Assembly: GCA_003243965.1 (NCBI GenBank)
Contig: QHBO01000023.1
Location: forward strand, 1 to 44,758
Origin: Chloroflexota bacterium
Lineage (GTDB): Bacteria; Chloroflexota; Limnocylindria; QHBO01
Reading direction: 5' to 3'
Length of the DNA: 44,758 nucleotides
The notes beneath the pieces were generated by a model, which saw only the letters and a program-made list of their open reading frames with translations, was not told the DNA's origin and searched no databases. Numbering within the stretch: the first letter of the stretch is position 1; the number at the start of each line of letters is the position of its first letter. Made by a program: the position numbers and the translations under genes. Shown here in pieces: positions 26,045 through 33,544 of the stretch.

Positions 26045-28134
26045 CAGGCGACGTCACCTTCCTCCTCCAGGGGTGCGAAGTCCTCGCGCATGCGGGCAAG
26101 GCCGGGCCGAGCGGAGAGGTCCGGGTCACGCGCCACCAGCTCCTCGGCCAGCGCCCGGGCTCGTTCGGCGAGCCGGACGTGGCGCGGCTCGAACAGCGAG
26201 GCCACGCGCAGCGGAGGCAGCCCGGCCTGGGCGGTGCCGATCAGGTTGCCCGCGCCGCGCAGGGCGAGATCCGCCTCCGCGATCTGGAACCCGTCGGCGG
26301 TGGATCGGATCACCTCCAGCCGGCGGCGCGCGATCGCATCGGTGGCATCCGAGAGGAGGATGCAGAACGACCGATGTGCTCCGCGGCCGACACGGCCGCG
26401 GAGCTGATGTAGCTGTGCGAGGCCGAAGCGCTCCGCGTCCTCGATCAGCATCACCGACGCGTTCGGCACGTCGATCCCCACCTCGACCACGGTGGTCGCC
26501 ACCAGCAGGTCGAGCTCACCGTCGGCAAACGCGGCCATGGCCGCCTGCCGTTCGGACGCGGGCTGCTGGCCATGGACCAGCCCGATGCGCAGCTCGGGCA
26601 GGCGCGAGCGGAGGCGCTCCACCTCCGCCTCCGCCGAGGCGGCGGTCAGCGCGGCGCTCTCCGTGATCAGCGGCACCACCACGAAGGTCTGGCGGCCGCC
26701 GCGCGCCTCGTCGGCGAGGAAAGCCTCAATGTTGGCCAGCGCCGAGCGATCGCGGACCTCGGTGCGGATCGGCTGCCGCCCCGGCGGGAGCTCGCGGATG
26801 GTGCTGATCGCCAGGTCGCCGTAGAAGGCGAGAGCCAGCGTGCGCGGGATCGGCGTGGCGGTCAGCGCCAGGACGTGCGGCTCCAGGGCGATCCCCTTGG
26901 CCTGGAGCGCCGCGCGCTGCGCGACGCCGAAGCGGTGCTGCTCGTCGACCACCGCAAGCCCGAGGCGCGCAAACGCCACCGCCTCGCTGATCACCGCGTG
27001 AGTGCCGATCACGACATCCACCTCCCCCGCCTCGATGGCTGCATGCAGCCGGCGACGCTCCGAGGCGCGCAGCGATCCGGCTAGGAACTCGCTGCGCACG
27101 CCGAGGGTGTCGAGCAGCGGGGCGAGACCGGCCTGGTGCTGGCGGGCGAGGATCTCGGTGGGAGCCATCAGGGCGCCCTGCCAGCCGGAGCGGACCGCCA
27201 TCGCCAGTGCGGCCGCCGCGACCGCGGTCTTGCCGCTGCCCACGTCACCCTGGAGCAGGCGGCGCATCGGCCGTTCGTGGGCCAGATCCGCGGCAATCTC
27301 CCGAATGGCACCGGCCTGGTCGGCGGTAAGTGTGAACGGCAGCGCGGCTTCGATCGCCTCCCGGATCTCCTCCGAGACCTGAATCGGCGGCGCGCCCAGA
27401 GCGTCGCGTGTGGCGCGCGCCTGCGCCAGGGTCAGCTGCAGGGCGAGCAGCTCGTCGAACGCGAGACGGTCAAGCGCCGGGGCCACGTCCTCCGCATCCT
27501 CCGGGAAGTGGACCGTGCGCAGCGCCTCGGACAGTCCCACGAGCGTGCCACGCTCTGCCGGGAGCAGCGGGTCGTCCACCAGCGGGGAAATGCGCTCCAC
27601 GATCCGGGCGAGGAGCTCGCGGACGCGGCGCTGGGTGATCCCGCCCGCCAGTCGGTACACCGGAACGATCCGAGCGGTGTGCACAGAGTCGTGACCGACC
27701 GGGCTGAATTCGGGGGATACGAAGCCGGTGCGCCATCCGGAGCTGGCGACCCTGCCGCTGACCACCAGCTCGTCGCCCGCCTTGATGCGCCGCTCGACGA
27801 ACCGTCGCCCGAACCAGACCGCCTCGGCGCTTCCGCTTCCATCCGACAGCATGGCGACCACTCGCTGCGGCCTGCGCCCGAAGCCCTTCTCGACCTTGAC
27901 CGAGTCGACCCGCACCCGCGCCGACTGCTTCTCATCGGGCACCAGCTCGGCAAGCGGGCGCAGCTCACTGAAGTCGTCGTAGCGGAATGGCAGATGGAAC
28001 AGCGCATCACGCGGCGTGCTGATGCCGAGGCGACCCAGCACGCCGACACTGCGGGCCAACTCGGGAAGCACCTCGACCAGCGGCCGGTCGACGTCCTCCC
28101 TGCTGAGGCGCTGAGGAAGGCAGCGGATGGTCAC
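26044..28134 (-). CDS. recG: ATP-dependent DNA helicase RecG
   Basis: RecG remodels stalled replication forks and branched DNA. The 696-residue protein has an N-terminal wedge/OB domain (about 30-200). The SF2 motor follows, with LLQGDVGSGKTAVA (Walker A), VDEQHRFG, LALTATPIPRTLA, VATTVVEVGIDVPNA and QLRGRVGRG. I chose GTG at 28134, where the stop of the small upstream P-loop frame overlaps it as GTGA. Reading further upstream would add residues with no family character. Confidence 0.95.
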   Translation of the reverse strand: MTIRCLPQRLSREDVDRPLVEVLPELARSVGVLGRLGISTPRDALFHLPFRYDDFSELRPLAELVPDEKQSARVRVDSVKVEKGFGRRPQRVVAMLSDGSGSAEAVWFGRRFVERRIKAGDELVVSGRVASSGWRTGFVSPEFSPVGHDSVHTARIVPVYRLAGGITQRRVRELLARIVERISPLVDDPLLPAERGTLVGLSEALRTVHFPEDAEDVAPALDRLAFDELLALQLTLAQARATRDALGAPPIQVSEEIREAIEAALPFTLTADQAGAIREIAADLAHERPMRRLLQGDVGSGKTAVAAAALAMAVRSGWQGALMAPTEILARQHQAGLAPLLDTLGVRSEFLAGSLRASERRRLHAAIEAGEVDVVIGTHAVISEAVAFARLGLAVVDEQHRFGVAQRAALQAKGIALEPHVLALTATPIPRTLALAFYGDLAISTIRELPPGRQPIRTEVRDRSALANIEAFLADEARGGRQTFVVVPLITESAALTAASAEAEVERLRSRLPELRIGLVHGQQPASERQAAMAAFADGELDLLVATTVVEVGIDVPNASVMLIEDAERFGLAQLHQLRGRVGRGAHRSFCILLSDATDAIARRRLEVIRSTADGFQIAEADLALRGAGNLIGTAQAGLPPLRVASLFEPRHVRLAERARALAEELVARDPDLSARPGLARMREDFAPLEEEGDVA

Positions 28135-28292
28135 CGGCCATCCTGTCGGCCGGCGAAGCGGGCGATCGCGGTCGGCGGCGGATGGTACCCGGCCGGGTCC
28201 TCGGCAAAGCGTGGCAGCCCAAGCTGCTCCCCGACCGATGCCGCGAGCGTCGACCTTCCCGCGCCGGACGCTCCAGACACGACCACCTGCAT
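28131..28292 (-). pseudogene. Truncated P-loop nucleotide-binding reading frame upstream of recG
   Basis: A 53-codon frame that starts with a strong nucleotide-kinase-like beginning: MQVVVSG, the Walker A GASGAGRS (residues 7-14) and an amphipathic LAASVGEQLGLPRF. It ends abruptly at a TGA overlapping the recG GTG. A full kinase would be 170 residues or more, so lid and Walker B regions are missing. An ATG at 28319 would add nine Pro/Arg residues across a run of nine Cs. No ribosome binding site is evident. It is either a decayed kinase gene retained as a recG leader, or a small translated leader protein. Confidence 0.5.
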
Positions 28293-28313
28293 CGACCGTG
28301 GCGGGGGGGGGCG

Positions 28314-28343
28314 TTGCATGGCTCGATCGTAGCGTGCTACGAT
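28314..28343 (+). promoter_or_regulatory. Probable promoter of rpmB
   Basis: TTGCAT (28314-28319) and TACGAT (28338-28343) with 18 bases between them on the plus strand, 60 bases upstream of rpmB. The -10 lies in the right arm of a 20-base palindrome (28325-28344). Confidence 0.5.
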
Positions 28344-28344
28344 C
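28325..28344. repeat. 20-bp palindrome overlapping the rpmB -10 region
   Basis: GATCGTAGC (28325-28333) and GCTACGATC (28336-28344) are perfect 9-base arms around a central GT. It lies between the divergent rpmB and recG transcription units. It places a TACGAT hexamer on each strand, so it could be an operator or a pair of overlapping divergent -10 boxes. Only the plus-strand hexamer has a plausible -35. Confidence 0.6.
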
Positions 28345-28404
28345 CGGCGCCTCCGGCACCCGCGCAGGCGTGCCGGTTCGTTTCGTCCTCGGGAGACCCG
28401 CCTC

Positions 28405-28596
28405 ATGGCTCGCCAGTGCGACATCTGCGGCAAGAAGCCGATCACCGGCTGGAACGCCCAGTCGGTCGGCATGAACCGCAAGCGCGCGCTGCGCCGCTGG
28501 CTTCCGAACCTGCAGCCCCTCGTCGTGCAGCGCGCAGGTCGCCCGGTGCGCCTTCAGGCCTGCTCCCGCTGCCGCAGGACCCTCCAGAAGGGCTGA
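28405..28596 (+). CDS. rpmB: 50S ribosomal protein L28 (zinc-binding form)
   Basis: A 63-residue L28 starting MARQCDICGKKP. The Cys pair CDIC at the start and CSRC near the end mark the zinc-binding form. The core NRKRALRRWLPNLQ is typical. The ATG has GGAG 9 bases upstream. It is transcribed alone on the plus strand, divergent from recG; rpmB lies near recG in many Gram-positives. Its stop codon lies inside a stem-loop shared with dtd. Confidence 0.97.
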   Translation: MARQCDICGKKPITGWNAQSVGMNRKRALRRWLPNLQPLVVQRAGRPVRLQACSRCRRTLQKG

Positions 28597-28612
28597 CCGG
28601 CCGGGTCAGCCC
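28590..28612. terminator. Shared stem-loop at the convergent ends of rpmB and dtd
   Basis: GGGCTGACC (28590-28598) and GGTCAGCCC (28604-28612) are perfect 9-base arms with a 5-base loop GGCCG. The rpmB TGA (28594-28596) and the dtd stop (28606-28608) lie symmetrically in opposite arms. It is a likely 3'-end stabilising or bidirectional termination stem, without a U-run. Confidence 0.6.
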
Positions 28613-29064
28613 GTCCGCAGGTCGCGCTCAGAGTCGATCACCAGCGTGAACGGCCCCTCGTTCACCAGCTCCAGGCGCATCGACGCGCCGAAGGACCCCA
28701 CGGCAACGCGATGCCCGGCATCCCGCAAGCGGCCGACAAAGCGGTCCACCAGCGGGGCGGCGATCGCCGGAGCGGCAGCCTCGCCGAATCCCGGGCGACG
28801 ACCCCGGCGCAGGTTCGCGAGCAGCGTGAACTGGCTCACCACCAGGTACGCGCCATTGACGCCACCGATGTCCAGATTCGTCCGGCCCTCGGCGTCCTCG
28901 AAATAGCGGAGGTCGACCAGCTTGCGGGCCATGGCGTCGACCACGGCGGGGTCGTCGGCCGGAGCGATGCCGACCAGCACCACCGCACCTCGCTCGATCT
29001 GCCCGAGCAGCTCTTCCCCGCTGTGGACCGCGGCCTGCGCAACCCGCTGAACGACGAGCCGCAC
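28606..29064 (-). CDS. dtd: D-aminoacyl-tRNA deacylase
   Basis: DTD hydrolyses D-amino acids (and glycine from tRNA-Ala) to keep translation homochiral. The 152-residue protein starts MRLVVQRVAQAAV and has the motifs SQFTLLANLRRGRRPGF and NEGPFTL (the cross-subunit GP site). Start is GTG at 29064, sharing a base with the TAG of the upstream lipoprotein gene. It converges on rpmB. Confidence 0.96.
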   Translation of the reverse strand: MRLVVQRVAQAAVHSGEELLGQIERGAVVLVGIAPADDPAVVDAMARKLVDLRYFEDAEGRTNLDIGGVNGAYLVVSQFTLLANLRRGRRPGFGEAAAPAIAAPLVDRFVGRLRDAGHRVAVGSFGASMRLELVNEGPFTLVIDSERDLRTG

Positions 29065-30722
29065 TAGGGCGAAGGCGCCAGGGATGGGAGCGGCGAGCCC
29101 GACGCTGCCGGCGATGGTTCCGCGGAGAGACTGGGGGTCGGCGGCAGGGAGGTGACGGGGGCCGGCACCTCGTCTGGTCTCGGGGGTCCGAGCGCCGACT
29201 CGGTGAACGTTGCCTGCGCGTTCCAGATCATCCAGCCGCGAGCCCTGTTATCGGCGAGGGCCCGCATCTCGGCGAGGACATCGGCGCGCGTGTAGGCGCG
29301 GAACGGGCCGTAGCCGAAGTCCTGGATCCAGGGCCGGATCTTCATCGGTAGGCCGGCCCCTTCGCGGTTCATGCGCTGCAGGCTCTGGTTGATGATCTCG
29401 TACGGGTGCTCGTTCGGCACGGCGAACCCGAACGTGCCGGGGCCATAGTGACTGGGGTAGGTCATCGGGTCGAAGTAGTCGACGTACGGCATGATCACCT
29501 CCGGACGCTGGCCGATTCCCTGGTCATCCGGAGAGATGAAGCTGATCGGAAAGACGTCCGCCCCCAGGAACGCCTTGCGATGGTCGAACTGCGCCGAGAC
29601 GACCCGGAACAGGCGCCGGATGGCGGGCAGCCGGAACGACTGGGCGTTCGGCAGGTTCGTGTCCGCAAGCGCGTAGGGACCGTCGCTGAAGAAGCGCACG
29701 TAATCGAGCTGCACCTCGTCGAAACCCTTGTCGGCGAGGTCTGCCGCCACCGCGGCGACGTACTCGGCGACCCCGGGGTTGAACGGGTCGAGCCAGATGC
29801 CGCCGCCGAAGTCGCGCCACGGCTGCCGGGTTTGCGCATTCATCACCGCCAGGTCCGGCCGTGCGGCGCCGAGCGTGTTGTCCTTCATGACCACCATGCG
29901 GGCGATGGTGTAGATCCCGCGCGCCTTGAGCTTGGGAAGCAGCTCGTCGAGCTTGAAGAGGGGCTGTGCCATGACGGCGCCGACCTTCTTGGCCTGCGGC
30001 AGATCCGTGGCCCAGTAGAGCGTCCCGGCGGTCTCCTTGACATCGATCACCAGCGCGTTCACCTCGGTGCGCGCCGCCAGGTCGAGCAGGTGGTCGAGCC
30101 GGTCCGGTGCCTCGAATACGGCGGCCGGCGCATACAGCGCCCTGGCGGAGAAGGGTCGCATCGCCACATCCTTGCGCATCCGGTCGTCGATCGGCAGCGC
30201 GGCGAGCCGGAAGCCGGGCATCTTGTAGATCAGTGTCCCGCCGGCGGGCACGCCGGCGAGTGCGTAGCGTCCCCCGGCGTCCGAGCGGGCCACGGCGATC
30301 TGCCCATCGACGAAGACCCGGGCACCGGACAGCGGCACCCCCTTGTCATCGGTCACCACGCCGTGTACGACGTTGGGCCGCAGCCTGATCGTCAGGTCGC
30401 CGCCGGCGGGCACGCTCCCCATCGCGGCGTCGAATCCTGTCGCGGTCGCCTGGACCCGGGCGCCGGGAGCGGCAGTGACTCGCGCGCGTCCACTGGCGTC
30501 GGCGGTGGCCGTCGATCCGTCGACCGTCACCGCAGCCCCCGGCACCGGACCGCCGCTCGAGCGGTCGACGGCCAGAACGCTGAGCGGGCGCGGCGCCGCG
30601 GGGGTCGGCGATCCGGACCGGACCGGCAGGTCGGTGCTGGTTCCGCAGGCCGCGAGCACCAGGCTGAGTGTCAGGAGCGCCGCAGCGAATCGGTGCGTCA
30701 CCTCCGAGCGAACTGCCTTCAC
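29064..30722 (-). CDS. Lipoprotein with carboxypeptidase-regulatory-like repeats and a putative glycosyl hydrolase domain
   Basis: A 552-residue exported lipoprotein with a signal peptide and lipobox LAAC (lipidated Cys about residue 26). Two beta-sandwich carboxypeptidase-regulatory-like repeats follow (about 47-110 and 118-180; GVPLSGARVFVDG and DAGGRYALAGVPAG). A TIM-barrel-like domain (about 200-500) of the DUF4015 putative glycosidase type is marked by VNALVIDVKETAG, WLDPFNPGVAEY, DEVQLDYVRF and YFDPMTYPSHYGPG. The acidic residues in the last two are candidate catalytic or substrate-binding groups. It ends in a Pro/Ser-rich tail. The GTG start at 30722 is likely; a GTG seven codons on is possible. 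Probable envelope polysaccharide role, inferred only. Confidence 0.8.
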   Translation of the reverse strand: MKAVRSEVTHRFAAALLTLSLVLAACGTSTDLPVRSGSPTPAAPRPLSVLAVDRSSGGPVPGAAVTVDGSTATADASGRARVTAAPGARVQATATGFDAAMGSVPAGGDLTIRLRPNVVHGVVTDDKGVPLSGARVFVDGQIAVARSDAGGRYALAGVPAGGTLIYKMPGFRLAALPIDDRMRKDVAMRPFSARALYAPAAVFEAPDRLDHLLDLAARTEVNALVIDVKETAGTLYWATDLPQAKKVGAVMAQPLFKLDELLPKLKARGIYTIARMVVMKDNTLGAARPDLAVMNAQTRQPWRDFGGGIWLDPFNPGVAEYVAAVAADLADKGFDEVQLDYVRFFSDGPYALADTNLPNAQSFRLPAIRRLFRVVSAQFDHRKAFLGADVFPISFISPDDQGIGQRPEVIMPYVDYFDPMTYPSHYGPGTFGFAVPNEHPYEIINQSLQRMNREGAGLPMKIRPWIQDFGYGPFRAYTRADVLAEMRALADNRARGWMIWNAQATFTESALGPPRPDEVPAPVTSLPPTPSLSAEPSPAASGSPLPSLAPSP

Positions 30723-30750
30723 GATCGGATCGCGAGCAGTGTTGCCGGTG

Positions 30751-31461
30751 TCAGCGCCGCGACTCCGCCGGTTCGCGACGGGCAGCGGTCCCGTCCCGCG
30801 CGGCGGTGCGCAGTTCCTCGACGACCGGCGCCAGCTCGCCCTGGTGTGCGTACAGCGCGCTCCCGGCGACGAGAATCGTGCCGCCCGCAGCGTAGGCGGC
30901 CGCGATCGTCTCGAGGTTCAGCCCGCCGTCGATTCCGATCGGCGTGTCGAGCCCACGCCGCTGCAGCTCCGCCTGCAGGGCGCTGACCTTGGGAAGGACT
31001 TCGGGCAGAAGCGCCTGGCCGCCGAACCCCGGATGGACGGTCATCACCAGGACCAGATCGACCGCCTCGAGGTGGGGCAGCACTGCCTCCAGCGGGGTCT
31101 CGGGGTTGAGCGCGATCCCCGCTCCCCGACCGCTGCGGTGGATCTGTTCGATGACCGCCTCGGCGGGATCCTCGGCCTCGACGTGGAAGACGATCAGGTC
31201 GCTGCCGGCGCGGGCGAATTCGTCCACGTAGCGGAGTGGCCGGCTGATCATCAGGTGGCTGTGATACGGGACCGCCGCGTACGGGCGCAGCGCCTCGACG
31301 ACGACCGGACCGAGACTGATGTTGTCGACGAAATGGCCATCCATCACGTCGAGGTGAATCGAGTCGACTCCGCCGCGGACGGCCCGCTCGACCTCCGCTC
31401 CCAGGCGCCCGAAGTCGGCGTTCAGGATGCTGGCGCTGATCTCGGGACGCCGCGGTGTCAC
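30751..31461 (-). CDS. rpe: Ribulose-phosphate 3-epimerase
   Basis: Rpe interconverts ribulose 5-phosphate and xylulose 5-phosphate in the pentose phosphate pathway. The 236-residue TIM barrel shows ISASILNADFGRLGAEV, HLDVMDGHFVDNISLGP, HLMISRPLRYV, MTVHPGFGGQ and IGIDGGLNLET. Metal-binding and catalytic His and Asp residues are all present. Start is GTG at 31461, overlapping the rlmN stop as GTGA. The rlmN-rpe linkage resembles the Firmicutes fmt-to-rpe region with several genes missing between. Confidence 0.97.
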   Translation of the reverse strand: MTPRRPEISASILNADFGRLGAEVERAVRGGVDSIHLDVMDGHFVDNISLGPVVVEALRPYAAVPYHSHLMISRPLRYVDEFARAGSDLIVFHVEAEDPAEAVIEQIHRSGRGAGIALNPETPLEAVLPHLEAVDLVLVMTVHPGFGGQALLPEVLPKVSALQAELQRRGLDTPIGIDGGLNLETIAAAYAAGGTILVAGSALYAHQGELAPVVEELRTAARDGTAARREPAESRR

Positions 31462-32615
31462 GCGACCGTCACCTGCGCCACGCCGGAGGTCGCGTCGTGC
31501 CGACCAGGGAGCGGCCTTCCGGCCAGCTGGGCGTGAAGCTGCCCACAGGCGGCCTCGATCTCCCGCCCGCGGGTGTCGCGGATGGTGACCGGCACGCGTC
31601 CGTCGCGCAGCGCCCGCGCGAAGCGCTCGATGACCGTCCGCGGCGAGCCGCTCCAACGGGAGCCGGGCGTCGGATTGAGTGGAATCAGGTTCACGTGGCT
31701 CATCCAGCCGGCGGTCAGCCGCGCCAACTGAGCCGCTTGCTCCGGCGTGTCGTTCAGGCCGTCGATCATCACATACTCGAAACTCACGCGTCGGCCGCTC
31801 GCCGACGCGAATCGCCGCGCGGCATCGACCACCGCCCCGATCGGCCATCTGCGGTTGATCGGCACCAGCTCGCTGCGGAGCGCGTCGGTCGCCGCATGCA
31901 GGCTCACCGCCAGGTTGACCTGGGGCAGCTCATCCAGCATGCGGTCGATCCCCGGCACGACGCCCGAGGTGCTGATGGTGATGTGCCGCGCCCCGATGCC
32001 CAACCGGGCCGGATCGTTCAGCAGCCTCGTCGCCTCGAAGACGCGGTCGGCGTTGTTCAATGGCTCGCCCATGCCCATGAACACGACGTTGTAATGTCCC
32101 CGGGGCTCCCCGACTCCGGAGGTCCCCGGCGGCCGGTGCCAGTGCAGCACCTGATCGACGATCTCCGCGGGGGTGAGCTGCCTTCCGAATCCAGCCTGCC
32201 CCGTCGCGCAGAACGGGCACCCAACCGCGCAGCCTGCCTGGCTGGAGATGCAGATCGTGGTTCTGGCCGCCGACCTGCGCGTCGCGGGATAGCGCATCAG
32301 GACCGACTCCACCCGCTGCCCATCGGCGAGCTCGTGGACGGCCTTGGCGGTCAACCCGCCGTCGGCGGTCAGCACGTGGCTGCGCTCGATCGAGGAGAAG
32401 CGGAACGCCCGTTCCAGCGCCGCTCGCAGACCTCCGGGCAGCTCTCGCAGGTCATCGAAGCTCCGCGTCTGCGAGCGGTGGATTCCACCGGCGATCTGGT
32501 GCAGCCGGTAGGCCGGCTCGCCTCGCGCCTCGAGCCAGGTGGCCAGCGACGGGGCGGATAGTTGGCTGATGGCTGGCTTCGGTTCGGCGGGTTCCAAGCC
32601 GAGCTGGTCAGTCAC
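31458..32615 (-). CDS. rlmN: 23S rRNA/tRNA adenine-C2 methyltransferase RlmN
   Basis: RlmN is a radical-SAM enzyme that methylates A2503 of 23S rRNA and A37 of some tRNAs. The 385-residue protein has the [4Fe-4S] motif CAVGCPFC, the GMGEPL motif, HITISTSG, VSLHA and the C-terminal segment around DTRGREIEAACGQL. That segment contains the Cys that takes part in methyl transfer. Start is GTG at 32615, overlapping the upstream peptidase gene by 8 bases. Confidence 0.97.
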   Translation of the reverse strand: MTDQLGLEPAEPKPAISQLSAPSLATWLEARGEPAYRLHQIAGGIHRSQTRSFDDLRELPGGLRAALERAFRFSSIERSHVLTADGGLTAKAVHELADGQRVESVLMRYPATRRSAARTTICISSQAGCAVGCPFCATGQAGFGRQLTPAEIVDQVLHWHRPPGTSGVGEPRGHYNVVFMGMGEPLNNADRVFEATRLLNDPARLGIGARHITISTSGVVPGIDRMLDELPQVNLAVSLHAATDALRSELVPINRRWPIGAVVDAARRFASASGRRVSFEYVMIDGLNDTPEQAAQLARLTAGWMSHVNLIPLNPTPGSRWSGSPRTVIERFARALRDGRVPVTIRDTRGREIEAACGQLHAQLAGRPLPGRHDATSGVAQVTVA

Positions 32616-33354
32616 GCCGCCCCTGGATCAGCATCAGGTAGTAGAGGAACGTCAGGAGCGCGGTCAGCGCCGCCGCGACATAGGTCCAGGCCGCCGCCTT
32701 CAGGACATCGCGCGCGCCGCCATGACGCTCACCGGTCATTCCCAGGCTGTCGACGAAGGCCAGCGCCTTGCCCGAGGCCCCGATCTCGACCGGCAGCGTG
32801 ACGAAGGTGAACACCACCGCTGCGCCGAATGCGATCAGCCCGATCCACGCCAGGCTCACGGCGTTGAAGATCACTCCGCCGAGGATCAGCCACGGCCCCA
32901 CCCCCGAGCCGAACTGGACCGCCGGCACAATCGCCTGCCGCACCGTCATCCAGGGATCGCGCTGGCGGTCCTGAAGGGCGTGGCCGACCTCGTGCGCGAT
33001 CACCGCCGCTGCGGCGACCGACAGGCTGCCACCGGTTCCCGCCAGGCGGACCGATGCGCCGGACGGGTCGTACGACCCGAGCTGCGCGGCGCCGCTGACG
33101 GCCTGGCTGACGCGCAGGACCCGTCCGCGGGGGTCGTAGTGGTCCGTCAGCTGTCCGGGCGTTGGCTCGATGCGGACATCGGTCAGGCCCTGCCGGTCAA
33201 GCAGCCGGCGGGCGAAATCAAATGCGCTCAGGTTGATCCCCGAGTCGACCTGCGACCACTTCGCATAGGTCGAACGGACGCGCCATGCTGCCCAGCCGGT
33301 GAGCACCAGGCTCGGAAGCAGCACGAGCAGCACGTATGGCAGGAAGCCACCCAT
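32608..33354 (-). CDS. Zinc metallopeptidase of the YugP family
   Basis: A 248-residue membrane protein with an N-terminal anchor (about 4-24) and the metal-binding HEVGHALQ motif in AAAVIAHEVGHALQ. Two to three further membrane segments lie in the second half. It includes YDPRGRVLRVSQ and VTLPVEIGASGKAL, typical of the YugP/DUF-type zinc peptidases. These genes often lie next to fmt and rsmB in Gram-positives, consistent with the context. Substrate is unknown. The ATG at 33354 follows a GGAG-type sequence at longer than usual spacing. Confidence 0.88.
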   Translation of the reverse strand: MGGFLPYVLLVLLPSLVLTGWAAWRVRSTYAKWSQVDSGINLSAFDFARRLLDRQGLTDVRIEPTPGQLTDHYDPRGRVLRVSQAVSGAAQLGSYDPSGASVRLAGTGGSLSVAAAAVIAHEVGHALQDRQRDPWMTVRQAIVPAVQFGSGVGPWLILGGVIFNAVSLAWIGLIAFGAAVVFTFVTLPVEIGASGKALAFVDSLGMTGERHGGARDVLKAAAWTYVAAALTALLTFLYYLMLIQGRRD

Positions 33355-33410
33355 CGTCGTTGTTTGTCTCTCCTCGTGTGTGCGCTCCCGCCGCGCGAGA
33401 GCGTCCCTGG

Positions 33411-33416
33411 AGTATA
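33411..33416 (-). promoter_or_regulatory. -10 box before the zinc peptidase gene
   Basis: TATACT on the minus strand, about 57 bases upstream of the peptidase gene. No good -35 box. It probably starts the peptidase-rlmN-rpe-lipoprotein-dtd unit. Confidence 0.5.
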
Positions 33417-33544
33417 GCCGCCTCCTCGCCGAGCTCCCGAGCGGCCGGCCGATGTGCGGCGTCCCGGCCCGCGCTGCGGCCCGGCACGCCATCTGCGAGT
33501 GGTTCCCCGTAGCGATCCGATCCGAACCGAACGAGGAGATCCCG

